Notes under the pieces: model-generated | The model's input: the letters and a program-made list of their open reading frames with translations, nothing else | Told to the model about the DNA's origin: nothing | Database searches by the model: none | Made by a program: the position numbers and the translations under genes | Part shown: in pieces, positions 1 through 9,589 of the stretch | Layout: the number at the start of each line of letters is the position of its first letter | Position numbering within the stretch: the first letter of the stretch is position 1 | Origin: Anaspis maculata | Lineage: Eukaryota; Arthropoda; Insecta; Coleoptera; Scraptiidae | Reading direction: 5' to 3' | DNA: 64,000 nt | Assembly (NCBI GenBank): GCA_949128115.1 | Contig: OX421966.1 | Coordinates: 63,299,416 to 63,363,415 of the forward strand

Positions 1-64
1 TGATTATACGTGTTTGATACGTCATTGTTGTTGACTGTTTTGACTAAATAAAATGTGATACCAG

Positions 65-684
65 GTGAAGTAAAGTTGACTAATACTGAACCGATTCCAG
101 GAGAACCCATCCTCAACAACAAGATCTGCGTGCTGTCCTACACCAAACAGATCATGAGCTGTTTCCACGAGGGCCGCGAGAAACTGCCTGGACCTCCGCA
201 GAACGTGCGCATCGAATACATCGACTCGCACTCCGTCAACGTCCTGTGGGACCCTCCGATCAAGAACCCGCACACCGTCGAACTGTACAGGGTGTTCTGG
301 CGCGTGGCCGATTCGTCCGGCAGCAGGAGCGGACACAAGGGCGACACGCCCGACACCCACCTGACCATAGGCGACCTCAAGGACGGCGTCAAGTACGAGT
401 GCGTGGTCAAGGCCGGCAACAGCAAGGGCACGTCGACGCTGACCCTGCCGGTGACGTTCGTGATGGGCGAAAAGTACATCACCTCGGCGGCCAGCCACGG
501 CGAGGACAGCTCGCACGTGGGCGTCGCCGTGGCCGTGGTGCTGGCGCTGGTCGTGGTCGCCGCCATCGTGGTGGGCGCCGTGTGGTTCGTGAGGACCAAG
601 AAGATGCTGGGCATCAAGGGCTCCAACGGGGTGGCGTTCGAGAACCCCAGCTACCTCAGGGAGGTCAACATGGATCACATTCAG
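65..684 (+). CDS. sas: Internal coding exon of a Stranded-at-second-like receptor: FN3 domain, transmembrane helix, start of tail
   Basis: The exon opens after an AG acceptor at 63-64 (one codon base comes from the previous exon, outside the window) and ends in phase 0 at a CAG|GTCGGT donor. It encodes about 206 residues: a short Cys-containing linker, a fibronectin III domain (from LPGPPQNVRI, with WDPP and YRVFW, through the VKYECVVKAGN strand), a juxtamembrane stretch, one strongly hydrophobic Val/Ala-rich transmembrane helix at about 528-594, a stop-transfer VRTKK, and a tail containing ENPSYLREVNMDHIQ. Codons are GC-rich at third positions, unlike the flanking DNA. FN3 next to a single helix and a short NPxY-type tail matches my recollection of insect Stranded-at-second, an apical epithelial receptor and ligand of the phosphatase Ptp10D. 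That identity is inferred; other FN3 adhesion receptors remain possible. I am sure it is coding, less sure of the name. Confidence 0.85.
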
Positions 685-2167
685 GTCGGTATCGTCCTCG
701 CCGGCAGACCTTTGTTACAAGCCAAAAAGGCTACGTGTACCTTTCCGTGCGCCTTACCTGTGTCGGTCTGACTTATTCGGAACACGGCCCGCCAGCTGCC
801 AGTGGAAAAGGCTGGGTTCGATTAGATGTTAAACGGGCGCCATGATTTCGTGGGCCGTAATCCCGCTTATGTTGACGCTGTACTCGAAACAAAACTTTTG
901 ACGAAACCGAGGAGAAATATTTGCCAAGATTTCAAAATACAGTGTTTATTTACAAAAAAGTTTCGTCAGGTTACACTAGGAAATATGCTCGGAAATATGA
1001 CACGTAATTACCAACACGTCCTGGAAAATCACAAAAGGTTGAGAGTTGGAGTTGAATGAAAGCGGGACTGGGTTAAGAGTCCTCTGTACGCTCGAAGCAG
1101 CTCCGACTAAAAGGCCTCTAAATCGAAGGCGGTGATTTTTTTTCAACTGGTATTTGGTGATTTCACTTCATATCTCCATAAAAACATGTGAGAGGAAAAA
1201 AATCCGAGGAAAACCGATCACAGCCGAAGATAGTGAAATTACACGAGCGCCATCCTAGGGCCTTTATTTGACTTGAAAGAAAATTCTTTTTTCCAAGGAG
1301 GACTCTCTACAGTATTCTGCACCATCGTACTGGGTGGTTTTTTGTATAAAATATCTGGAGCCAAAGTTATTTGGCTGTGAAAATTATCAAAAAAATACTC
1401 AAAAATTTAGAGTTTCATATCTTCAGCCGAAATTTTTTTACTGAAAAACCACCCGGTACGATTGTGCAGAATACTGTTGAGAGTCCACCCTGAAAAAAGG
1501 ATCCAAGTCAAATGAAGGCCCTAGGGTGGCGCGCGTAAGATTTGACTATCTTCGGCTGTGATCGGTTTTTCTCGGATTTTTTTCCGTTGACATGTTAAAA
1601 TAGATATATGAAGTGAAATCTCCAAATGCCAGTTCAAAGAAAATCACCGGCTTCGATTTAGAGGCATTTCAGTTGGAGCCACTCTGAGCGTACAGAGGAC
1701 TCTTAAGCCCAAGTCCTAAACTGAATGAACTGATTAAAAAAATCTGAGGGACACAAACAGATTCAAGAAAACGTTGGCAGTTGCTCTACGTTACAACACA
1801 ATATTCAAATTTGCTTATCTCGAATTACCCTAGGGTCCAAAACCAAGTACAAAGGACATCAAACGTCCAAATTGACCAGTGCATATCGAAATGCAGAAAT
1901 GAATAACAGCAATCAAGATTGGTGATGGTATTGGTAAGGCAGTAAATACTTCTGTCAGACCAAAAGCACCCGCGCAGATCCTCCATATGGACCACCATAA
2001 AACCATAAGACCAACTAATTAAACCAGCAGTTACTCTATGGGTTAGAATAATGTTTTCTAATGGTACCTTATTATCACAGATTTTTGTTCGGAGAAATAA
2101 GAATAATCAGCTTATGCTTGGGTTGGATAGAGGGTTGGAAAGTGAACTAATGGAATTTGTGTTTTAG
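685..2167 (+). other. Last intron of the Sas-like gene
   Basis: A 1,483-bp GT-AG, phase-0 intron. It carries a 661-bp foldback element in its middle (listed separately); the remainder is AT-rich sequence in which I see no other structure. Confidence 0.8.
1061..1721. mobile_element. Foldback element with 8-bp flanking direct repeat, inside the sas-like intron
   Basis: The two halves are near reverse complements along their whole length, centred near 1391. The left end reads TTAAGAGTCCTCTGTACGCT (1073-1092) and the right end is its reverse complement up to about 1706. Further in, the poly-T/AAATCACCG segments, the 'cctagggc' block and the CCACCCGGTACGA/TCGTACTGGGTGG blocks also pair. TGAATGAA at 1053-1060 and 1722-1729 is an 8-bp direct repeat directly flanking the palindrome, as expected for a hAT-type insertion, although the outermost dozen bases pair imperfectly. 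No transposase frame exists inside, so it is nonautonomous. Confidence 0.8.
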
Positions 2168-2365
2168 GTACCGCAGGGACAGACTGAAACGCTGGTTTCG
2201 AACGGCACGGCCAACGGCATCTCGGTGTCGTCCTCGTCCGGAGGACCGGGCTGGAAAAACGAGGCGCTCCACGTGCCCTCGGTGCAGACCGAGGTCAATC
2301 CGACCCTGTACGAAGAACTGAAGCTGGGTCAGGACGGCGCCGGATTCAAACGTCTCAAGCCCTAG
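2168..2365 (+). CDS. sas: Last coding exon of the Sas-like receptor (C-terminal cytoplasmic tail)
   Basis: The acceptor TTTTAG at 2161-2167 joins in phase 0 to the exon ending at 684. The exon gives 65 residues and then TAG at 2363-2365. The tail begins VPQGQTETLVSNGTANG, continues through a Ser/Gly stretch, and ends NPTLYEELKLGQDGAGFKRL followed by KP. The NPTLY motif pairs with NPSY in the preceding exon; such motifs are commonly bound by PTB-domain adaptors, so the tail probably signals or is sorted through them. The GC-rich, third-position-biased composition stops sharply at the stop codon. The complete cytoplasmic tail is about 100 residues, encoded across these two exons. Confidence 0.88.
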   Translation, partial: VPQGQTETLVSNGTANGISVSSSSGGPGWKNEALHVPSVQTEVNPTLYEELKLGQDGAGFKRLKP

Positions 2366-2860
2366 TATGAGGTCACCAAGGGTGACGAGTCCAGATTCTA
2401 GGGGGACTGTGATAGTGTGCTCTGCAAAATTATACCACCTCTACCACCTTCCACACAAACACACACACACGTACACAAACACACAACCGCCGTAGCGTGG
2501 TATTTGTTGTAATAATAGCGTAATTTTAGCATTAATGAAAATGTGATTTATAATATAAATATTGCAAAAAAGTAATGGAAACGATAGTAATTATTATTGT
2601 ATAAAAAAAATCTATAGAAGAAAGTTTTATCAGTAGAATGACTGAATGTGAACAAAAAAAAAGATGTGTAATAATTATTAAGTGTGTGGGACTACTGTAC
2701 ACTTATTTTACGTTTTATCTCAGAGAGACATTCCATATTAATATTACATAATAACTATAATAGGTGCAATTCATAGTCTAGTCTTTTTTGTCATGTCACA
2801 AGCATACAGCAAAACCATTGGTGTTATATTGAAGAAGAATAAAGCAAACATGGAAATATG
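2366..2860 (+). other. 3' untranslated region of the Sas-like gene
   Basis: AT-rich sequence following the stop codon, with a CA-rich simple repeat at 2455-2487. It probably ends shortly after the AATAAA at 2838-2843. The cleavage site itself is inferred. Confidence 0.5.
2838..2843 (+). terminator. Candidate poly(A) signal AATAAA
   Basis: A canonical hexamer 473 bases after the stop codon of the Sas-like gene, within AT-rich DNA. It is the best signal I found in the first 500 bases after the stop. Confidence 0.5.
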
Positions 2861-2869
2861 GATTGAAGT

Positions 2870-4800
2870 AAAAAAAAGAAACATATACTACACATGTGCC
2901 TTTCCACGAGTTCTTAAATGTCTGTATAGATTTTAGATATGGACACTTTCTTTGTAAATAATGTTGTAATTTTTAAGAATTTGTAAAGATGTGAGGATTG
3001 ATATTGGAGGCATTTTAGGATATAACGATAATATACATCCCAAAGATATGTTGTGTTTAGCTTTTTCCTACCTACTATCAATTTTGCCTAAACCCCCCAA
3101 ATCTATATACCACATACGAGCACCTGTATGGGGCTCGTATCTATAGGTAGGTGTTTCATTGATTGTACTAGTATGGTTTATACTTCCATAAACCTTTTTC
3201 AAAAGCCAATAAGAATCATGCTTGGTTTCAGAAAGGTCAAAAATACGCCGTCCTATTTATAAGACGACACAAATTTGTCGTTTGTGCTATAGCTGTTGTC
3301 GGATCTTAGCTACATCCATTTTGTGGGCACTTATAGGAGCTATACGACGGCGGTTGTGAAACCCCCGAGTATAGACACAATGGAACTCCATACAGAATCA
3401 TATAGATTAATATAAATCCATATACTTCAACCTGAAAGACCATAAAGCCTTAAAACATTCCTGATTGGCTGGAATTTTATATGGAGAAGCATGTCGCCCA
3501 AAAGCAATCCCTTATTGGTCAAATTGCATGAATGGTAACACAATACGCGACGCTAAAAATTTCTTTTATAAGCTAGTTTCTGTGTTGTGTTTCATATAGT
3601 CTCATGAAAAGACAATGAAACAAAACGAAAATAGGTACAAATAGTCATGTTTCAAATCAGATGCATCCACTCCACATGTCGTGTTCCAAGAACTTCAAAG
3701 TGGCGTTGATGGAAGCAACATGCAAAAAAGCTTGGTAGGTGAATAGATGATCGAAAATGTTTAAACTGAGCAGCGATATTGGCGACAAAAATAGCGCAAT
3801 AGTAATGAAAATGTTACGAGGTATCCAGCAATGACAACGACAGGAATAGTGATGAAGATTACGAAAGTGACGATAATGGAATAAACGAAATAGAGATAAA
3901 ATTGACATAACTCACATGCGATGGAAACGACGAAATTTGACTGAGAACAATAAAATCGACGATCCACAACTCGCTAGTATTTTCAGTTCACACTTGGGTA
4001 ACCCATTGACCAACGTTCTAACAATAATTTCTGAATTCCCCCTTCACAATCCTGCTTGGTCTCTAACAGACGTGACAACGACAATGACAAATGAAAAGTA
4101 GTACTATCGCGTCTCTGGCAGTGGCGCCTCTGACCAAAGCGGAAGATATAGTATTTTCCATGCATATACATTTCGATATTAAGGTCTATGGAATGTCATC
4201 GCAACGCTCATGTCAATCATAGATATCGAACCGAACACGACAGCGAAACATCCACATCGGTAGATAGGAATCTGTACTGTCGGTAATTGTGGCAGGCCGA
4301 GTTTCTCGAATGATAACTACAGATGGCGCCACTTTCATCAGTACCAGCGCGGCTTATACGGGATACATCCCCCTGATGTCAATATGGAAAACTTGATTTC
4401 CATATTGATATTGGTTTGGTTGAAATCACATCTGGGTAGAACCATATAGGGGTCATCCATGGAATAGATCTCTTTATGCTCCTATATGATAGTTAGAAAC
4501 TTGATAGATTCAGATAGGATCATATACAACCATAAAGAATGCACAGAGAATTTCTATATGATATTCTACTGTACATTTTTGCAACAGGGTTCGTATCCGG
4601 ATAAAACGCTTTTGTGAAACCGAGCATCTTCAGTGATGGAATTCAGGTAACTGACTTTAAACATTAATTTATATACGTTACCTCACTCATCCGTATAAAA
4701 GTAAGAAGGTTCAGATGATGCAGAATAAAAAGCGATGTGAGATGGCGTGTGATCGTGAATTGAATTTTTGTCTTGAATGGTTGAAACGCAGTGTTTCGAT
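2870..4800. other. Intergenic AT-rich DNA without recognised genes
   Basis: A short hairpin at about 3111-3151 pairs ATACGAGC with GCTCGTAT. The longest open frames (up to 83 codons, at 3657-3908 on the minus strand) are low-complexity and have no coding composition. No RNA gene was seen. Confidence 0.6.
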
Positions 4801-5300
4801 CGGTCACTATTAGGGATGCCGATCTTGAATCGATTTTTTAAAAGATCGATCTTGTGACAAAGACAATTCAAATTGAAATAACTACCTATTTATTATTTTG
4901 CTTCAAGCAAACAGATCGTAACTCTCGGTCATAAAAAAATATATCAATTCATGTCTAAATAGGTAAAGGACTGTAGTGACTAGTGAGCACTTGTTGGGTG
5001 TAAACGAGGGTGTAAAATACATACATTTACTACCTACCTACCTATAAATGCAGGGAGAAATACATATGAAAATGTAATTTTTCTAGTGCAATACCAGGGT
5101 GCCGCCTGATCGGCTCTCTCGATCTCGAATTTCAAAACAATTTAACCCGGTTCGATTCATGTTATTAAGTTTATTTTGTCGTGAATTCTGTAATAAGCAT
5201 GTTTAGACACTTCCTTCTGCTCGTTTCTTGAATTTCACAAAACTCTTTTCAATTGCAATAGTGTTTTCTGCAATCAATGATTATCAAACATAACTTTCTC

Positions 5301-5675
5301 TTAAACAGGGTGGTCCAGGTCCAGGCTACTTCGTTTGGGCAGGTGCGCATGCTTGAAGGCTCCAAATTTTGTAAACATTCGTACACCTGTCAGTTGAATG
5401 GCAACGCTGCATGCTCTGTCTAGCCGCCTGACCAACTGCTGGTTTCTGGCTGTCACTTTTACACACACCGTAAAGGCATCTCTTCGTAGCTTTTTTGAAC
5501 TTCCTTCTCGGTACATTTCCAACAAGTTGTGTTCTATCGTCAAAACATGAGCAAATGAAATGTAGGTCAGGTAGAAACGAGAAATGTCATCATAATTGTC
5601 ACAAGTGACAGTTGGCGCCGATGTCTTGTTGTTTTGAGCGCTGTTGCCATTTTCGTTGTTCCTGAACTTCCACAA
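5301..5675 (-). CDS. Unrecognised 124-codon open frame inside a transposable element (doubtful)
   Basis: This is the longest non-satellite, non-exonic frame in the first 11 kb. Its product has a hydrophilic N-terminus (about 30 residues, Asn/Thr-rich), then a mixed segment with VCVKVTARNQQLVRRLDR and LTGVRMFTKFGAFKHAHL. I recognise no family. The frame begins about where the 5677 palindrome ends and stops within the CAGGGTGGTCC terminus, so it is bounded by element structure. It could be a captured gene fragment, a relic of an element protein, or chance. Confidence 0.15.
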   Translation of the reverse strand: MWKFRNNENGNSAQNNKTSAPTVTCDNYDDISRFYLTYISFAHVLTIEHNLLEMYREGSSKKLRRDAFTVCVKVTARNQQLVRRLDRACSVAIQLTGVRMFTKFGAFKHAHLPKRSSLDLDHPV

Positions 5676-5676
5676 A

Positions 5677-6101
5677 TCGATGGGTCCTAATAAGACTAGC
5701 TTTATTCGCAGAGCCCGATGTGAAGTAACGTTTCTCGCAGAAGGTCTTTGTAACTAGCGCAATTCAAAATAGGTCGTTGTAACTGGCGCATCTCGAAATG
5801 AACGCAAGTAATTCACTTGCTTCATTGTGTTTTGGTGGATAAAAGCATGCCCGATTCATCTAAAAACCACCAATCGTTGAATGTGCATCAACCATTTCTC
5901 GTCCAGTTCAGAAATTTGGTGGATTTCCGTCGAAATAAGATCCGAAATGTCAAACGAAAAAGTGATTCACTTGCGTTCATTTCGAGATGCGCCAGTTACA
6001 ACGACCTATTTTGAATTGCGCTAGTTACAAAGACCTTCTGCGAGAAACGTTACTTCACATCGGGCTCTGCGAATAAAGCTAGTCTTATTAGGACCCATCG
6101 A
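5677..6101. mobile_element. Short foldback element with nearly identical arms
   Basis: TCGATGGGTCCTAATAAGAC at 5677-5696 is the exact reverse complement of 6082-6101. The arms run about 139 bases (5677-5815 and 5963-6101) with very few mismatches, around a loop of about 147 bases. Within each arm, a 'gtaactagcgcaattc' and a 'gtaactggcgcatctc' segment repeat each other. No flanking duplication is visible. The arms match far better than those of neighbouring palindromes, suggesting a recent origin or arm-to-arm correction. Confidence 0.8.
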
Positions 6102-6294
6102 AATGATCATTGAACTTAATTTCAATAAAACATTTCCTTTGAATATAAAAAATGGTATCTAACATTCAACCAAATTATTTGTGGAATTTTAGGTACACTA
6201 CAATATTTTTTAGTGTTAATTTTCAATATCGGTGTACGAAACTATGAAATTCGCGCCACACATGCGCACTCAAAAAAACCGAAACGAAGGGACC

Positions 6295-7165
6295 TATTTA
6301 ATTTTTCTCCAAAACGCTTCTTAAGGGAGATAGAGCCCTTCAAAGTTCAGTCTTTGAAATCCTTTTTTTGCAATAACTCCTAAGTCATCGAAGCGATTTC
6401 TACCAAATTTGATACAAATACTTATGAAATAAATACCTTGACATAGATAACTTTTGTCAAAATTGTCCAGTGGCGTAGATACCGGGGGATTGTTCAACTT
6501 CTCCCACCCCATTTTCTACGCCAGTTGATATTTTCGAGAAATTATACTTTTCTTCAATTCCTTGTTCAATTCAGAAAAAAAAATACTCTTGTAAAATTTT
6601 GATTAGAGGTTTCATTTCCGAGATATTTGAGTTTGAAACTTCGAAACCGCGACTTTCGAGGGCCTAAAAATTAAAATCCAAGAAAACTCATGATTCCTCA
6701 TCTGGAATAAATTTTCAAGGTCGTTTAAGTTGATTTACTGCCATTTTTTGCTGAGAAGCGAGGCGTTTCCAGAAAAAAACAATTTGGGCTCTGGAAAGAG
6801 ATGTTTTCCAAAGTTTAAAACCCAAATATCTCGAAAATCAAGCCTCTAATCAAAATTTTACAAAAGTAACTTTTTTTTTTAAATTGAACAAGAAATTAGA
6901 AAAAAATATAGTTTTTTAAAAATATTCAGTGGCGTAGAGAATAGGGCGTGAAAAGTAAAACAACTCCCCCGTATCTACGCCACTGGACAATTTTGACAAA
7001 AGTTATCTAAGTCAAGTAGTGATGGGTATTTATTTCGTAAGTACATATTTGTACCAAATTTGGTCAAAATCGCTTTGATGACTTGAGAGTTATTGCAAAA
7101 AGAAGACTTTAAAAACTGAACTTTGAAGAGCTGTATCTCTCCTAGGAAGCGTTTTAGAAAAAAAA
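6295..7165. mobile_element. Diverged foldback element carrying palindromic core A
   Basis: The arms pair with mismatches over about 870 bases. Outer parts match at 'aaaacgcttc' (6311) and 'gaagcgtttt' (7145). Inner parts are bounded by CCAGTGGCGTAGATA (6468) and TATCTACGCCACTGG (6972-6986). The core inside (motifs 'gatatttgagtttgaaact', 'aagaaaactcatgatt') also occurs at 8278-8845 and within 14400-14930. Confidence 0.7.
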
Positions 7166-7391
7166 TAATTATGCATGTCGACCTAGTTTTCGATGGACTA
7201 TCGAATGGTGAATTACTGCTACTATAACCTGGACCGGCCTGTATATGATTTAGTCGAAGGAAAAGAATCGATTTTTTTGAAGATCGATCTTTTCAAGTCC
7301 GATTTAATTGTGGATCGATCTTTTACGATTCGATCTAGATCGATTCGAGGAATCGATCTTTTTTCAAAAGATCGGCATCCCTAGTCACTAT

Positions 7392-8017
7392 CGACTCATC
7401 CTGTACCTATATATTTGGGCCTCTTGATAACGTAGGTATACAGTTCTTGTATACGTCTTATAAGATAAGACACCTACTCAATAAGACACTGTCTCAGTGA
7501 ATCGCATCATTCTTTTCTAAGGAGAATCCTTCCCTCGATCCTACCCGCATGATACTGAAAACCCGAAATTTCAAGTAGGTAAGTGTTGCCAACCAGGTAA
7601 GTAGCACCAGATAAGTATCATTGTTGCATGCAAGGTCGGCAATTTTGTCTGCCATAATTTCCGTTTGAAATCTGTTTTCATGAGGTCGAAATTGATTTTT
7701 ACTTGAGTGAGATCTGTTTTTTATCGGTTTTTTACAAAGTTGAAATCGATTTTCACTAGGATAAAATCTGTTTTCCTTCGCGCGCACCACTGGTTTGGAA
7801 TTTTTTGGAAGAGTGAAATTCGTTTCAACATTTCCTGTGATATTCGCGACCGCGGGGATTTCTTTCTGAGCGTTGGGGACGATTTACGGCGAAAACAGGT
7901 CTAAATCCCCCACAAAGGCAAGCCAAATTCACTAGGTAGGTACCTACTTTCGAAACGTGTGAAAAAGAGTCATAGCTGCTAGTCTAAAAAGAGAAAAGCA
8001 AGAAAAAACAGTCCAGA
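7392..8017. other. Noncoding DNA between elements
   Basis: Right flank of the hAT-like element. A cluster of short ATTTTCACT/GAAATCTGTTTT-like segments at 7670-7790 looks like a degenerate tandem repeat of about 30 bases. The open frames here are short and not convincing. Confidence 0.4.
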
Positions 8018-8277
8018 TACAGGGTGTTTCAAAAATAAGTGCCTTCCTTTCTACCCTAGATTCAGATTTTCAAGATATGAAGATTGTGCTCTCGATTGTG
8101 CTAGTTTTTATTTTTCAAAAGTGCCCCTGAAAAAATTTACAGGCCTTCAAATTTCAATTTTTTAGTTCGTTCTTTATTCATAACTTCAATACGGCTGAGC
8201 TCATTCTGTCCAAATTTCAATCAGGGTGTCCTGAAATACGTCTCTATTGAGCAGTGATGGCGTGATTGAAGAAAAAT

Positions 8278-8845
8278 GCCCAGTGGTGTAGATAGTGGGA
8301 GGTTGCCCCTTTTCTTTCCACTTTCTACGCCCCTTGAGATTTTTCAAAACTGACTACATTTCTAGATGCCTTGTTTATTTGCAAAAAAAGTTACTCCTGC
8401 GAAATTTTGATTGGAGGCTTCATTCTCGAGATATTTGGGTTTGAAACTTTGAAATACATCTTGGAATTGCCACTTTCCTGGGCCCAATTTTTTTTTAGAA
8501 AATTAAAAATTGAAATTCAAGAAAACTTATGATTTCTAAATTGAAATAAGTTGTCTTGGTGTTTTTAGTTGATAGACCATCATTTTTGCTGTGAGACATG
8601 GACTTTTTCAGAGAAAAACAATTTAGGCCTCGGAAAGTGGTGATTCCGAGATGTTTTTCAAAGTTCCAAACACAAATATCTCAAAAATGAAGCCCCTAAT
8701 CAAAATTTTGCAGGAGTAACTTTTTTTGCAAATTGAACAAGAAATCTAAAAATGTAATCAGTTTTAAAAAATCCTCAGGGGCGTAGAAAGTGGGGGGGGG
8801 GGGAGGAAGCTACCCCCCACTATCTACGCCATTGGCAAATTTTGT
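8278..8845. mobile_element. Palindromic core A module inserted in one arm only
   Basis: It opens near CAGTGGTGTAGATAGTGGG (8280) and closes at TCTACGCCATTGG (8823-8835). It is itself palindromic: TTTTGATTGGAGGCTTCATT (8407) pairs with AATGAAGCCCCTAATCAAAA (8686). It is homologous to the cores at 6468-6986 and about 14400-14930. The opposite arm of the host palindrome near 12375-12395 lacks it and reads straight from 'cccttcga' into 'cgccatca'. Confidence 0.7.
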
Positions 8846-8873
8846 TTAAATACGCCATCCGAAGGGTTCCTCA

Positions 8874-9030
8874 CTTGATGGAATCACTGTACCAATTGCT
8901 TGGAATACTGAATGGAATAACATGGAACACCATGGATTATCATGGAATACCAGGGAATACAGCATGGATGGAATACCATGGAATCGAGCATGGAATACTA
9001 TGGGAATACTGATGGAAAACCTTGAATAAG
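8874..9030. repeat. TGGAATAC-type minisatellite (left arm)
   Basis: Irregular tandem copies of a 9-11-base unit around TGGAATAC/CATGGAATAC. A related array at 12190-12310 lies at the mirrored position in the other arm of the same foldback element. Confidence 0.75.
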
Positions 9031-9112
9031 AGACCACGTGATGTCTGCAGTTGTTAAAATTAGCCGGGGGGTTAAAATTAGCAAAATTAAAATAGCCGGG
9101 GGGTGAACCACC

Positions 9113-9205
9113 TTGGAAATCTGGTGTACTCTTCCACGGAAATCATTGGAAATCATATACGGGAATCTTTGGAAATCATTTGGAAATCATTGAAAATCGG
9201 TGTAC
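9113..9205. repeat. TGGAAATCAT minisatellite
   Basis: Several tandem copies of TGGAAATCAT-like units (9115-9200), next to a duplicated 'ttaaaattag...ccgggggg' segment at 9053-9102. Confidence 0.6.
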
Positions 9206-9412
9206 AAAAATTCCGCCAGTGGTTTACTCCTCGAAATTAGCTAAGTAGAAACGACTCCGAACGCCGCGCCGGCTCGTGCGTTCAAGTTCTTAGTTTTAAG
9301 TTATAGTTTATAATTATTGCTTGATATATAGGTTTTACATTATAACAACATAACGACGGTCAATATGTCAGTGTCTCCATCGAGATTATTGTAGGTATAA
9401 GAAATTTTACCG

Positions 9413-9584
9413 CAGTGGCGTAACTAGAAGCGTCCAATAAGGGGGGGGGGGGAATCACGACTGAAAAATATGCGAGAATGAGAGCAAAGCGAACAAAAAA
9501 GCGCCGCATTTGTGAATTTTTCAAAAAAAAATCGATGGCGAATGGGGGGGTGACCCCGAAACTTCCCCTCTAGTTACGCCACTG
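9413..9584. mobile_element. Small hAT-like MITE with CAGTGGCGTAACTAGA ends
   Basis: The terminal 16 bases CAGTGGCGTAACTAGA (9413-9428) are the reverse complement of TCTAGTTACGCCACTG (9569-9584). The flanking 8-mers TTTTACCG (9405-9412) and ATATACCG (9585-9592) agree at 6 of 8 positions, suggesting a decayed target duplication. The interior is noncoding with two runs of G. The terminus resembles that of core A (CAGTGGCGTAGA). Confidence 0.7.
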
Positions 9585-9589
9585 ATATA

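Larger units (their letters stand above)
5306..7241. mobile_element. CAGG-ended element nested in the hAT-like element
   Basis: Left end CAGGGTGGTCCAGG (5306-5319); right end CCTGGACCGGCCTG (7228-7241), whose reverse complement is CAGGCCGGTCCAGG. TA follows the right end; the left flank is AA, so a TA duplication is not intact. The end sequence belongs to the same CAGGGTGGTCC type as the element at 12609. It holds two internal palindromes and an unrecognised 124-codon minus-strand frame (5301-5675). Confidence 0.55.
4811..7383. mobile_element. hAT-like nonautonomous element with GATCGAT-rich subterminal regions and perfect 8-bp TSD
   Basis: The ends are TAGGGATGCCGATCTT (4811-4826) and its exact reverse complement (7368-7383). 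They are flanked by the identical 8-mer GTCACTAT at 4803-4810 and 7384-7391, the classic hAT-type target duplication. Both subterminal regions hold several ATCGAT/GATCGATCTT motifs (4830-4855 and 7266-7370), plausible transposase-binding repeats. No transposase-like frame was found inside. The element has itself been invaded by a TA-type element (5306-7241) and by palindromes at 5677-6101 and about 6295-7165, so most of its 2.57 kb is later insertion. Confidence 0.88.

Noticed and set aside
22..845. Long overlapping frames on the minus strand and in another + frame across the first exon
   Set aside because: Shadow frames caused by the GC-rich codon bias of the real FN3 exon.
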